A DNA stretch of 64,000 bases from Tilletiaria anomala UBC 951 (lineage: Eukaryota > Basidiomycota > Exobasidiomycetes > Georgefischeriales > Tilletiariaceae): assembly GCF_000711695.1 (NCBI RefSeq), contig NW_013547011.1, positions 62,001-126,000 of the forward strand. The letters are read 5' to 3'. The notes beneath the pieces were generated by a model. It was not told the DNA's origin, searched no databases, and saw only the letters and a list, made by a program, of their open reading frames with translations. The first letter of the stretch is position 1; each line of letters opens with the position of its first letter. This document shows positions 23,011-33,655 of this stretch, one piece after another. The translations under genes were made by a program, and so were the position numbers.

Positions 23011-25103
23011 TCAGAGGTTGAGCAGCCCGACGCCGAGGTTGAGGCCCGAAGCATTGACGAGTGAGTTTTCGTTCTTGTTCACAGTGTTGTGCCCACCGTT
23101 GTAGGTCTTGGTGCTAACGCAGCAGCCCCACTGGGAGGAGCAGGTGGAGGAGCCCTTCACCTTCTTGCTATCCCGGTCGCCGCCGAGGTTGAGGACGTCG
23201 AGGTCGACGGTGATGTTGCTGAGGTCAAGGAGGCTGTTCTTGTTCGAGTTGACAACGTTGTGGCCCTTGTTAACGTAGGTGTAGCCCGAGCCACATGAAG
23301 GAGCCTGGTGTCCGCAGCAGCCGTACTCGGAGTTGCACTTGTAGTTACCATTGACGGACTTCCTCTGCTTGCCACCGTCAACGCCGAGGATGTCGATGTC
23401 GACCGTCAGGTTCGAGAGGTCGATGAGCGAGTTCTTGTTCGAGTTGATGACGTTGTGCCCCTTGTTGATGTATGTGTAGCCCGATGAGCACGAGCCGTGA
23501 CCCCTGGTGGGCGCGACACAGCATCCCCATTTGCTCTGGCACTTGTAGTTGGGGTTGGACTCTTTGCGGCTCTGGCGGTCTGAGCCGAGTCCGAGGATGT
23601 CGATATTGAGCGAGAGGTTGGAAAGGTCAACGCCGGTGTTCTTGTTCGAGTTGTAGACGTTGTGGCCTTCGTTGACGTAGGTGTAGCCCGAGCCACATGA
23701 AGGAGCCTGGTATCCGCAGCAGCCGTACTCGGAGTCGCACTTGTAGTTACCATTGACGGACTTCCTCTGCTTGCCACCGTCGACGCCGAGGATGTCGATG
23801 TCGATCGTCAGGCTCGAGAGGTCGATGAGCGAGTTCTTGTTCGAGTTGATGACGTTGTGACCCTTGTTGATGTACGTGTAACCAGATCTGCATTGACCAC
23901 GGCCGGGTCTCGCGCTGGGACGGTGGTGATGAGATGAAGTCGGGGACGGCGTGTGGGTCGGGACGTGGCGGGAAGGGCTGGGAAACTGGAGGCGAGGAGG
24001 CGTGTAGCCGTTGGATCCACAACTGGAGGCCTTGGGCTTAGGGCGGCAAATGCAGTCCTGGTCGTTGTAGCTGCGCTTGAGGACGTCAGCAAACACGTCG
24101 AGGTTCTTAAGGTCGATCAGAGAGTTCTCGTTAGATTTGAATGTGTTGTGACCACCGTTCCACTCGCGGACTGAACGCTTGAGAATGTCGGCAAAGACAC
24201 CGAGATTCGACAAATCAACGACCTTGTTGCTGTTTTCGTTGATGGTGTCGTAGCCACCGTCATAAGTGTGGACAGAGCGCTTGAGCACGTCGGCAAAGAC
24301 ATCCAGGTCGCTAAGATCGATGAGGCCGTTCTTGTTCTCGTTGACCGTGTTGTAGCCACCGTTGTAGGACTTGTACGAACGAGCATTACGACGGACAATG
24401 TCACCGTCGAGGGCGTCGACATCGACATCGATGCCACTCGCGTCGATGAGGCCGTTCTTGTTCTCGTTGAATGTGTTGTGGCCACCATTGTAAGACTGGT
24501 ACGAGTGAGCGTTGCGACGCAGAGCATCCACGCCAACGTTCAAGCCGCTGGCATCGATGAGCGAGTTTTCGTTGGAGTTGAAGGCTAAAAGACGTAAAAG
24601 ATTAAGGTCAGCATGAATGCATCAAGGTCACCCACGACAAGATCCTCCGAAACACGTACTGTTGTGGCCACCGTTGTACGATTTCACATATGTGTGGCAT
24701 TCCTGCGGAATGCGGTAGCGCCTGTACTTGTTGGTGTCAAGGTCTAGAACGTCCGCGTCAATGGTGAGACCGCTCAGGTCGACTAGACTATTCTTGTTCT
24801 CGTTGACAGCTGCAAAACAGCAAAGGTCAGGCCAAAATTGAACATTGCATGAACCCATAGGTGCAGTAGAAGCTCACTGTTGTGTCCACCGTTGTACGAG
24901 TGGAAGTAGCGGTAGCAGGACTTCTGGTTCCATCGGTTGCGCTTGAGCACGTCAACGTCAACGTCCAGTCCGCTTGCATCAACGAGATTGTTGGTGTTCT
25001 GGTTAACCGTGTTGTGCCCCTCGTTGTATTGCGACCAAGGAGCGGCAGCGGCCATTTGCATGGCTACGCTGAGGAGCGAGAAGGTGACACCGAGAGAAGG
25101 CAT
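23011..25103 (-). CDS. Secreted repeat precursor with Kex2-type sites, repellent (Rep1)-like
   Basis: Exons 25103-24878, 24809-24660 and 24584-23011; 649 residues. Residues 1-22 (MPSLGVTFSLLSVAMQMAAA and AP) are a signal peptide. The rest is twelve modules with a core of about 25 residues: YNGGHNTVNENKNSLIDLSG, then an acidic/valine stretch such as LDVFADVL. Modules 1-7 end in dibasic sites: KR 54-55, RR 105-106, RR 148-149, RR 190-191, KR 227-228, KR 261-262, KR 295-296. A Pro/His-rich linker (about 306-356) follows. Modules 8-11 start GYTYxNxGHN, carry RK or KK (399-400, 465-466, 533-534, 599-600) and alternate with a C-x6-CC spacer (e.g. CNSEYGCC). Module 12 ends the protein. Ustilago Rep1 is remembered as a 652-residue precursor with 12 repeats cut by Kex2 into wall peptides that make aerial hyphae hydrophobic; size and layout match. 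Both introns interrupt the same point of a module (GHN-T), so exon boundaries track the repeat. Confidence 0.8.
23279..23877. repeat. Long near-identical direct repeat within the precursor gene
   Basis: The block 23279 to about 23475 recurs at 23681 to about 23877 (offset 402 bp) with only scattered mismatches. It encodes a full cysteine spacer plus module (modules 8 and 10 with their spacers). This is more similar at DNA level than the other modules, indicating recent duplication or gene conversion. Confidence 0.8.
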
Positions 25104-25370
25104 CGTGGCTGTTGGTGTTACGCGAATGTGTGAAAGAGTGTCTTTTGCGATTTCGTTGTGGTAGGACCTGCAAGCGGCAGGAGACCTAGAGCTGCAAGAG
25201 CTGAGAGTGTGCGAAGGTGATAAAAGAATGTGGTACTTTCGGGAGCGAAAGACAGGAGACCGAGTCCAGAGGGGAGGGAGCGCCACAAACACAGGGCGGT
25301 AGAAGGACACACGAGAGACAATGAGAGATGTAGGAAGAAGGGAGACAATATCTGATCGAGGCTGGTCACT

Positions 25371-25378
25371 CTTTATAG
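25371..25378 (-). promoter_or_regulatory. TATA-like element of the repeat-precursor gene
   Basis: On the minus strand CTATAAAG, about 270 bp upstream of the start codon at 25103. It is followed downstream by a pyrimidine-rich stretch on the coding strand, as in many highly expressed fungal genes. Confidence 0.4.
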
Positions 25379-26943
25379 GCCGTATTTGGGGATGCTGTGT
25401 TTTCTGTGAGTCAAGCGTGATGCCAGAGCATGAAGAGATGATCGCCGTCGATATTCCTTGTTTACCAGTCTACCTGGAACGGTCATAGTCTCTTGTTTTC
25501 CAGGTACCAGCAGGATCCACACTCTTGGACCGTCGGCAGGTTTCCTCCTCCCGTGTCCATGACCTGCTCTGCAAAGCCTCTCAACTCTATCATGGCTGAC
25601 GGCGCGGAGGCCGCGGGCTGCATGAGGATTGAGATATTCGAGACCTTAGGATTAGGACCGTACACCGGTCAGGCAATACGAGATAGTGACCGAGATTGCC
25701 AAGACGGCGGACAGATGCATCTGATCAGTCCTGATTTCTCCCGTCTTCGAGCATGGAGGCCGCAGCTTTGGGCAACGCGTCTGCGAGTTTACTGCTCGGA
25801 GGCAAGCTTGTACCTTCCGTGCTTAGAGCGCGTCGGCAGCGGATCCGCCCTGCAGATCTCCAAGACAGCAAAAGGGCCAAAGGGAAGCCAGCAATGTTGT
25901 TTCCATGCGCATACTAGACACGAAGGGGTGGACAGCATTCGGCAGCAGGGAAGGAATGCATGGCTCACCGATGCCTCCTGCCGCATAGGATGGTAGAGGC
26001 AAGGAGTCTGCAAACAAGGAGGCGGGTGAAGTGGCCGCGAGGAAAGATGTAGGTACCGTCCTGTTGCAAACGCGTGCCAGACATCAAGGGGGCGCCTTGC
26101 ATGAATCACTGTTCCGCCCCTACTTTGGCTGTTCCGCCCTCCCCTCCCCATTATGGAGTCTCATTAGCACCCTGCTTCCGAATTCCGAAATGATCAGCAT
26201 GCAGCAGGTGCAGCTGGAACGCGTCACTCACCCACGTCTTCCCCACCGACGCGATGCGCACGGGTGCGCTGCTGTGCACACAATTAATGCGAGACGCAAA
26301 TATATCCCTCACTTGCTCAAGAATGCACCTTGAATCGGTTCAACATGATTTACGTGAAATATGGCAACTTGCAATAAGGCTTCCAGGCTCCAAGAGCTGT
26401 ACGCAATGTCAGACACTCTACAGAGACACGCTCTCGTCGTGCTTCATGTTCCATGTGCTTCATATTTCTTGATTTTGTTTCTCGCCGTTTCAATGATCCG
26501 ATGTCACCTGGCTACCATTCACCGTCCACACTTCGTTGAAGATTTGTTGCCTTTTGGAAGCTCGAGGATTTTGACACTTCACAGCTCCTCCGTGCTTGTC
26601 GGTCATCAGGTCATCGGCATTTGCACATCAGCGATCAGCGGACCAGAGTCCGCACCTGTTTGCGCTGATGGCGGTTGGCGGACATACATATGTAGCTGCT
26701 GGAGCCAGATGAACTGTTCCGTTGGATTGGGTTTTCTGCACTGCGCAAGCAAGTCCAGGATTCAGGAAGGCCCTGGACAACCTACTGCAGAATTGCTAAT
26801 GTGCCTTGGATTCATCAATTGACTATTCAAGCTTCGCGCGTCACGGGCCAGGGCGTGTCAGAATCAGAATCCATATATAAGTACAGTCATTTTTGCGCTC
26901 ACCGAAGCGCAACCTGCTGGGTCAGGCAACGGCCAAGCTGAGT
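25379..26943. other. Intergenic, no gene recognised
   Basis: About 1.56 kb between the repeat-precursor promoter and the 3' end of the TatD gene. Frames up to about 165 codons occur but lack family motifs and plausible introns. It may hold upstream control elements for the precursor gene. Confidence 0.5.
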
Positions 26944-28100
26944 CTATATTCCGAAGACTCTGCGTGTATTTTCGCGGGCATGGTGGGCAACCTCTTCCCA
27001 CGACTTGCCCTGCACGGCCGCAACGACAGCAGCGATACCGCCGATGGCGCACGGTTCGTTTCGCCCTTTAACTGCCGTCGGGCTTTCCGCGCTCCATCGT
27101 TCCTTCTTGACCTGTGCCGGAAAGTACGCATCTGCTCTTGCACCCGCAGTTTTCTTGAAGGCGTCCAGGTGTACCTGAGATGCGTGAGATGGGCGTGGCT
27201 CGCACCACGGTGCATCCGTTTCCAGCATCAGTCGCTCCAATGGGACTTGCGCTGCAACAGCAAGGTTACTTTCCGTCTTTAGGCTGCAGCCATTTAGTCC
27301 TATGTATAGACCCATTTCTACCAGCTCTTCCATTTCCTTCAGGCTGCCATCGAAAGAATGCACAACCCCAACTCGGCCGCCGCCGATAGCGTGCTTTAGC
27401 GCTTGCATGCGCGGTCGCAGGATGGACACGAGATCATCGTGGGCGTTGCGCGAATGTAGAAAGAGTGGAAGCCGACAGTCCTCAGCCAGCTTAAGCTGCC
27501 GATCAAAGTACTTTCGTTGAAGGTCTGCCGGAGCAAAGTGAAGTCGATCGTAGTCCAGCCCGCACTCTCCTATGGCAACTACGGTACCTTTCCTTTTTGA
27601 TGACTCGGCCGAACGTTCATAGCGGTGCTGGTCGATGAGTTCTTTTAACCCTTGGATGTACTTCTCCGAGCCTTCCGTAAACGCTTCGATCTCAGACACC
27701 CGAGTCGGGTGACAACCGACGGTGCAGAACAGATCTTCTGTTGGAGAGAGATGCAGTGAGTGGGTCAAGTAGCGTTGCATGCCCTTTGATTGTGGATTTT
27801 AGGCGTACCTTCGGAGTCTGACATGGCGATCGCCTCCTTTGATTCTTTCAGAGACCCGCTGGTGACCATTTGCGCCTCCACACCTGCGGCACGAGCTCTC
27901 GTGAGGACGTGCCGCAGATCTGCCTCGTGGGCTTGTTTCCCATTGTAGTGGCCCGAGAACATGCCATCGAGCAGATTGCTCCCAATATCTGGTACAATAC
28001 CATCACAGCGGACGGTCGATTAGACTATAGATCTTCCTCATCGCATGAAACATCCCAGCTTGCACGCACCAACAAATCGAGGTGCGCTTGGCGGGGTCAT
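26944..28100 (-). CDS. TatD-type metal-dependent deoxyribonuclease
   Basis: Member of the TatD/TATDN1 hydrolase family, 3'-5' exonuclease/endonuclease enzymes with a TIM barrel and two metal ions. Exons 28100-28070, 27988-27809 and 27737-26944; 334 residues. The tiny first exon (MTPPSAPRFV plus one base) joins to DIGSNLLDGMFSGHYNGKQA, restoring the family N-terminus. Family motifs follow: CTVGCHPTR, AIGECGLDYDRL (metal ligand Glu and Asp), FLHSRNAHDDL (metal His), GVVHSFDGSLKEMEELV, YIGLNG, and LMLETDAPWCEPRPSH (catalytic Asp). The C-terminus ENTRRVFGI is typical. It likely acts in DNA fragmentation or repair, by family inference. Divergent from the acyltransferase gene, with start codons 466 bp apart. 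Confidence 0.9.
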
Positions 28101-28130
28101 GGTAGGCGAAGCCCGGACGGCGCGAGCGAC

Positions 28131-28435
28131 ATGACACCCAAGTTGCGGCAAGAGGCGGAGCTGTGCGCCGATGGAAAGCGTTACTACAAAGCCCACCGGC
28201 ACGCTGATCCTAGCCGAAAAATTTGTATCCTTCAATTGCAATGCCCAGTCCCTTGGCGAGCGAACAACCTGAGAAAAAGATGAGCTTCCCACTTGACTTG
28301 ACTCTGGCCACTCATCTCGAGGCCACGACCAAATTTTTGGCCGATGACTGTGGTCCAGTGGTGGTGGAGGGTGTGGCCTCTGCGGCGGTTTTGCGGAACA
28401 CAACCTCTCGTGCTCACAGCCTGCAGTGGGTTTAG
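28131..28435 (+). other. Two overlapping small ORFs in the TatD/Loa1 divergent region
   Basis: An ATG at 28131 opens 50 codons ending at 28283. A second ATG at 28280 overlaps its stop as ATGA and opens 51 codons to 28435. Both lie upstream of the acyltransferase start (28567) on the same strand. They could be upstream ORFs in its leader or chance frames. No family similarity is recognised. Confidence 0.25.
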
Positions 28436-28566
28436 AGCTGGACCGCTTCAATATGTCGTCACATCATCTTCTGTCAGGCAAGGAACACCTTACACGTCGA
28501 TGCTGGTCGCGGCGTCACTGTCAGCCATCCGCGCGACAAGAAGGCAGGAGAGTAGAAAAAGCAGGC

Positions 28567-30202
28567 ATGGAAAAGTTTTCGAGGTTCAGGGATCCAGGGA
28601 CAGGCATCCAGGTTCGTCAAGCAACGGCACACCGTCGACATTGGCTTCGGGTGTGCAACTTCTTACACTTTCATCGTTTCACTGCAGGTCTTCCTGACTC
28701 CGGTACCAGTACGTTGTAGGAGCGAATCATATACGGTCGGAAGGACCGAAATTGACGCACACAATCTGTTCGTCTTTCTTAGCCAGTTGGCGCAGGCAAG
28801 GTCTTTGCGCAGATCCTCACACCGGTAGCCCTCATTGTCGGCGTCATCCGGGCGGCCCTCGTCCTGGTTACTTTCGTAATATGGATAGTCCTCAATACAC
28901 TTCTAGGGTCGATCAATGTGAGGAAAATCTCTTTCGCCCCTCATTCCTGGAGCATCATCTGACTCGGACGCTTTGTGCAGAGAGGTGTCAAGGCTTTCCT
29001 GATATCTGTATTCGGACGAGCGACATTATTCTGGCTCGGATTCGCCTGGTTAAATGCTGAAGTTATATCACTTCAGAAGCGAGGGTAAGGATGCTCACCT
29101 GGCAGCGTTCGTCCGGGCAGGAACTGACCATAATCGTCGCGCAGGCGTGCTGCCTCATCTGTACGACCACTTTCGAGTATCAAGCCCACAAAGGGCTCCA
29201 TCATCGTGTCGAACTGGTCCAGTTGGGTCGATGTGCTCTACATTTCCATCCTGTTCAATCCACTTTTTCTAGCCCCTGTCGTGGCTCCATCTCCCACATC
29301 GGCGCAGAGTTCGCCTGCCCGCAGCCGCGAAAACAGCAGGTCAGCGTCCAACTCGCCCACGACCGCTCGTCGAAGAAATGCAGGTGCCGAGGTCGTCACC
29401 GAGGCGAACAACGCTCCCGCCAGCTTAGGTCCATCTTCGCGACTGCTGGGCTTCCGCAAAGTGTCCATGTGGGATATGATCACTGCGTCTGGTGAGACGC
29501 CGATGATTCGCGGGGACAAGAACGGTAAGCAAGATTTCAAGGATATCGAGACGCTCGCAAGGAAAGCAGACAGACCTGTGTGCATTTTCCCCGAACTTGT
29601 CACATCAAACAATCGAGGGCTGCTCCGAATGAATCCGATTTTTCCTGCATCATGGCGTGCCATGTTCCGAGCGACTGGCGCTCTGCGCCTCGGAGCCGGC
29701 CAACCGGACATTTACATCATCTCCATCAAGTGAGTAATCTACCTGCGAGTCGTTGATTCCATCATTCTGACACGATGGTATTCCCAGACACACCCCACCG
29801 AGCACGCAATCACCTTCTTCGGTGCTCAGCGTCCCTGGACAGCGCTTCAATCCACTCACTCACGTCTGGTCGCTCTGTGCTTCTCTCAACTTTTCGAGGT
29901 CGCTCCAGGTGCGGGTGCTCAACCCTGAGGAGTCACCCTCCTCTGAGGCTTTCGTCGCAGACGCTCTCGTGGCGACAACCAGTGCTGCAGATCCGATCAG
30001 CGAGCTCTGTGGAAACCTTATATCGCAATTGTAAGCTCGTCTCCTCGCGCTGCCTTTCTTCGCAGACTATGTGGACACCCTACGATGGATCCCTAACACC
30101 TGCGTCCCTCACCTTTGCAGATCGCGACTCAAGAGAACAGGCTTAGGCTGGGAGGACAAAGAATCATTCTTGGCCCTGTACCGTGAGAGACGGAAGCCAT
30201 GA
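28567..30202 (+). CDS. LOA1: Lysophosphatidic acid acyltransferase, Loa1/Vps66 type
   Basis: Membrane acyltransferase of the ER/lipid-droplet surface related to yeast Loa1 (Vps66, YPR139C). Seven exons: 28567-28611, 28688-28708, 28783-28917, 28981-29084, 29145-29729, 29788-30030, 30121-30202; 404 residues. It starts MEKFSRFRDPGTGIQVFLTP, the fungal family opening. One long hydrophobic stretch (ILTPVALIVGVIRAALVLVT) crosses the membrane. The acyltransferase region has KGSIIVSNWSSWVDVLYISI, where the usual NHxSxxD box is N-W-x-S-W-V-D, and FPELVTSNNRGLLRM, the FPEGTTSNG-like phosphate-binding motif. A Ser/Pro-rich insert (about 29290-29430) separates them. The C-terminus GLGWEDKESFLALYRERRKP is conserved. 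Exon 2 is only 21 bp, and the acceptor of exon 5 is the least certain junction. Confidence 0.8.
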
Positions 30203-30584
30203 GAGGCACCAGAACAGTACCAAGATCTCATATTCTCATGGCAGTCTGCATTCATTGCTTTCATGTGACAGTGGGCTATGACTATGAAGCGTGAACTGAC
30301 TGCATCGAGGCGAGAGCAGCTGCGGCCGTGAACGCTGCCTAAGCGCGGCGCTTGCAATGCTGCAGACAGGGGATGTGCGTCTTGATTGTGAGTTGTTTTG
30401 GCCTCGTTGGCCGTTCGCGTGTGAGATTTATGGGGTTGGTGGTGATACAAATGGAGTCAAACGAAAGGGGAGGCTGTAGCTGAGTGAAGGTCCATCGTTG
30501 ATCATCAAGTCGACGCTAACGGTGCTTTTTGAGGAAAGCATAGCGATTGTTCAAGTTGAGCGTCTGTGTTGCAAGGGGCCACGC

Positions 30585-31288
30585 CTAGTAAATGGAGACG
30601 TTCTTGCTGAGCAGCCCCTCTGCGTCAGCTGGCACGCCGTCGTCGCTTGCCTTCGCGATCCTTGGCATTGCTGCCGGAGTCGCGTTGATGGTGAAATGTG
30701 GGCTTGCGTTGCCAGAGTCGCCGAAGAGCACGACAATGTAGTCGTTTCGTGTCTCGAGGTCAGTTGGCAGGGTGAAGCTGACGGTGCCGGCCCGCGTTGG
30801 GAAATCGTCTGCCAGTGTCCATTTCTCGTTGAGGCCGCCACTGCCGTCCGCAGGTTCGAAGCCAAGCTTGAGCATCGAAGTTGCATGTTCGAGCTCCGCA
30901 GGGAGGTCGCTCGTGTCCCTAGAAGCATGCACCAGAAGCACAGCTCAGCCACCACCTTCACAGGGCATGACAATGGGACTAGTCTGACTTACCATGTGAC
31001 TGTTTGCTGTGAGCCAGCGGTCCAGACCTCCCCTCCAGCGGGCGAGGTGATGTGCGGGTTGTAGACAATACGCTCTGCGAGCGTCTGCTTTTCGTCGCGT
31101 TTGGCGTTCTCAGGATCCGCCGGGCTGCGCTGCAGCTGAATGCTGTCCCAAGCGCCAGCGTGCTGTGCGCTCAGTCCGCGAGCTACAAAACCATCGATGC
31201 CAGCGGTGCTGATGCGATCAGGCAGCGGGCTGGCGGTGACAGCTGTGGCTGCAAAGCTTGTGAACGCGAGAAGCGTGGCGAGCTGCAT
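30585..31288 (-). CDS. Secreted KRE9/KNH-type cell-wall protein
   Basis: Exons 31288-30993 and 30918-30585; 209 residues. Signal peptide MQLATLLAFTSFAATAVTAS. The domain begins near residue 80 (IVYNPHITSPAGGEVWTAGS, then QQTVTWDTSDLP) and ends in NDYIVVLFGDSGNASPHFTI, the hallmark of the KRE9/KNH N-terminal domain (PF10342) common in basidiomycete surface proteins. A dibasic site (AKRDEKQ) before the domain suggests Kex2 removal of a propeptide. Unlike many relatives there is no Ser/Thr-rich tail or hydrophobic GPI signal after the domain, so the product is likely soluble or loosely wall-bound. In yeast, Kre9 and Knh1 are needed for beta-1,6-glucan; the role of this short form is not known. 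Convergent with the acyltransferase gene (382 bp). Confidence 0.85.
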
Positions 31289-31416
31289 GATAATTTGTGT
31301 GTACTGCTTCTCTGGAATTTGGAAACGTGGTGCCAATGGCAAAAGTGGTGCCCTGTCGATTCTCAATGGATTGGTAGAGAGCCATGAATGGATGTGACAT
31401 AAGAGGATGTCTTGGC

Positions 31417-31424
31417 TTTATATT
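31417..31424 (-). promoter_or_regulatory. TATA-like element of the KRE9/KNH gene
   Basis: AATATAAA on the minus strand, about 130 bp upstream of the start codon at 31288. Confidence 0.4.
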
Positions 31425-33655
31425 GGGGAAGAGACGATCAAGCGGGAGCGGAGACGAGACGCGGGGTGCCGGAGGTGGGGCGGGGTGCCCGATGTGGTGC
31501 CAAACCCTCGTGCTGTGCCTTGTGGGCGCTACTGTGAGGACGGGCCCTGGACGAGCTAGGGAATCGCGCCCAGAATAGATATAACGGCTGCAGAAGACTG
31601 CTCTTTCTTCGATAAATGAAGAACACAGACACGGCAGCGAACATCCAGAAAGAAGCTGAACAGGCGAGACATGAATGGGAAATGCGGTTCGAGGCTCATA
31701 TAAGAATGGGACGCGCACAGCACAGTAATAAGCCGAAAGGTCCATCATTGCACTATCCCACTATCGCATCGTCCATATCCCATCCCCATCCGCGTGGGCC
31801 AGCCTGCGCCAGTCCTTGATTCCTTAGTCAACATGGTGTATTGCTATTCCACTCGTCTGGCTGCGTAGTGGCAAGGGGTATTCGCTTTTTAGTCGGCTGA
31901 ATTCTGCAACTCTGCACATGGACGCTAGGGGCTCCAGGCGCTTGACTGCCTTGAGAATGACTTGTCAGAAGCAGCATCCGCGGAGAACCTGAGAGCCAAC
32001 CCCTCAATCCAGCGTCTTGCATTCGTGCGGCCCATGCTCGTTTCTGGTTGCCCCCCTCTCTTCCAAATGTATCACAGGCTCCAAGAACTCCCTCTGTCAG
32101 AGCAAGCGAAAGCCAAAAAAGGTGTGGTTGTGATGTTTTGGCCAGCCTTCGCCCACATTTTAGCGCGGTCTTGGAGATCCACACATTCCCATATTAGGCA
32201 TGCGGGGTTCCGCTGTTGCAGGCCAGGTTGCTCCGGTCGCGTTCGTACGCTCTACCGCGCCACAGTTGGCGCGATGGTACCAAAGCAGTCAATTGTCTTC
32301 GACATTTGCCCGCTGCCGAGGCTCCAAGTCCTCAGGCCCCACAGGCATGCCGCGGACAGCACGCAGCCATCTCCAGCCAGCATGTGCACTGAATCGCTGA
32401 TTTGCAGCGGAATGTGTGCGTGCATGTACCAATGCAACTTGACTATGTATGACTGTGTCGGGCCGCGTGCATAGTGGGTACTTTACAGTGATACATGGGT
32501 CTGCATGTGACGCGGTTTGACGCAGGCTAACGCGCTCCGATGAGTACAAGTCGAACAGCACCACCCATCAGGGCGCTGGTGCTTGGACATTGCTCAAAGA
32601 CGCATGCTTCTCGTCCGCATCATCGCCACAAATATCCTCGAACTAGAGCATTTACTGAGCACGTCGAAGGCCCCTGCAGCTGGCAGCGTCATCAATATAA
32701 GCTGATGCGTTGGTATGGAGGGTGCGTGCAGGGGCGTGCTGCGTGCTATGTATGTCAGGCTATATCCTCGCCCAGACCGGATTGACCTGGGTGCTCAAAT
32801 TCGAAGGCCTCGGAATAAAAGGATTCGGTCATTGTGTTCGTTCGCAAAGTGGGAACAAGCAGGTACATGGACTTCAACGTTGAGCCCATCAGGGCATCAG
32901 GTCCTATCCAGTCAGCTCCAACCCCATCGCAGATCGCTGGACTTGCTGCTAGGTGCACAAATTGCTGTATACTCGCACGTTGCACCTGTTGTGTACATTG
33001 GTAAGCATTTCCGGAATAGGGAGATGGAATGCGCCACGCGCTTGGCGATACTTCGCTGTCTGACACTTACTACGTACATAACATATGCAATCAGCTAAAC
33101 ACGATAGTTGCTTCAACAAGCATTGCTCACCTCTCCCCGCTCGGCGCCCAATGAAGCGTGAGCGCGTGAGCTTCTAGCTATAACGTGAAGCAGTCATATA
33201 GCATGTATGCATCATTCTTACACCCATGAATCATACATTCATCGATAATCGTTCACCGTTCACCCATCATGCGTCACGGTTGTAAGGGTTTCGTCGAGTT
33301 ATCCTGCATCGTCCATCATTGATTGATTCATCGTTCTATAGAAGACGCTGCAGTAAGATGGGATCATATGGGTCGCGACGGCGGCGATGAACCATCGAAA
33401 GCTGTTCAATGCAATCTTAACTCTTGGGGCTAGAGGCTTGTGGCATTGATCACAATGAATCTCATGTTGACCAATGGTGTGAAATGCGAATGGCGATTGT
33501 GTTGATACTGTACTTGGAAGCTTGCAGCATGCGATCCAAAATGCTGAAGTTAATATCAAGCATTACTATATACGTCTGCGACTATGGTCTATTCAGCAAT
33601 TGTTGCACATGGTATGAACGAACCAAATGCAAGAGAGAGCATTGGTGGTACTTTT
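31425..33655. other. Intergenic, no gene recognised
   Basis: 2.2 kb without a supportable gene. Frames are short and none carries a family motif. Around 33180-33300 the sequence is AT-richer with short CATTCAT-like repeats. Confidence 0.5.

Noticed and set aside
23960-24070. Intron within the Pro/His-rich linker of the repeat precursor
   Set aside because: Candidate GT/AG pairs here do not preserve frame with the next module; the stretch is open and kept as coding.
25493-25996. 167-codon plus-strand frame as a gene
   Set aside because: No recognisable domain and no codon or motif support.
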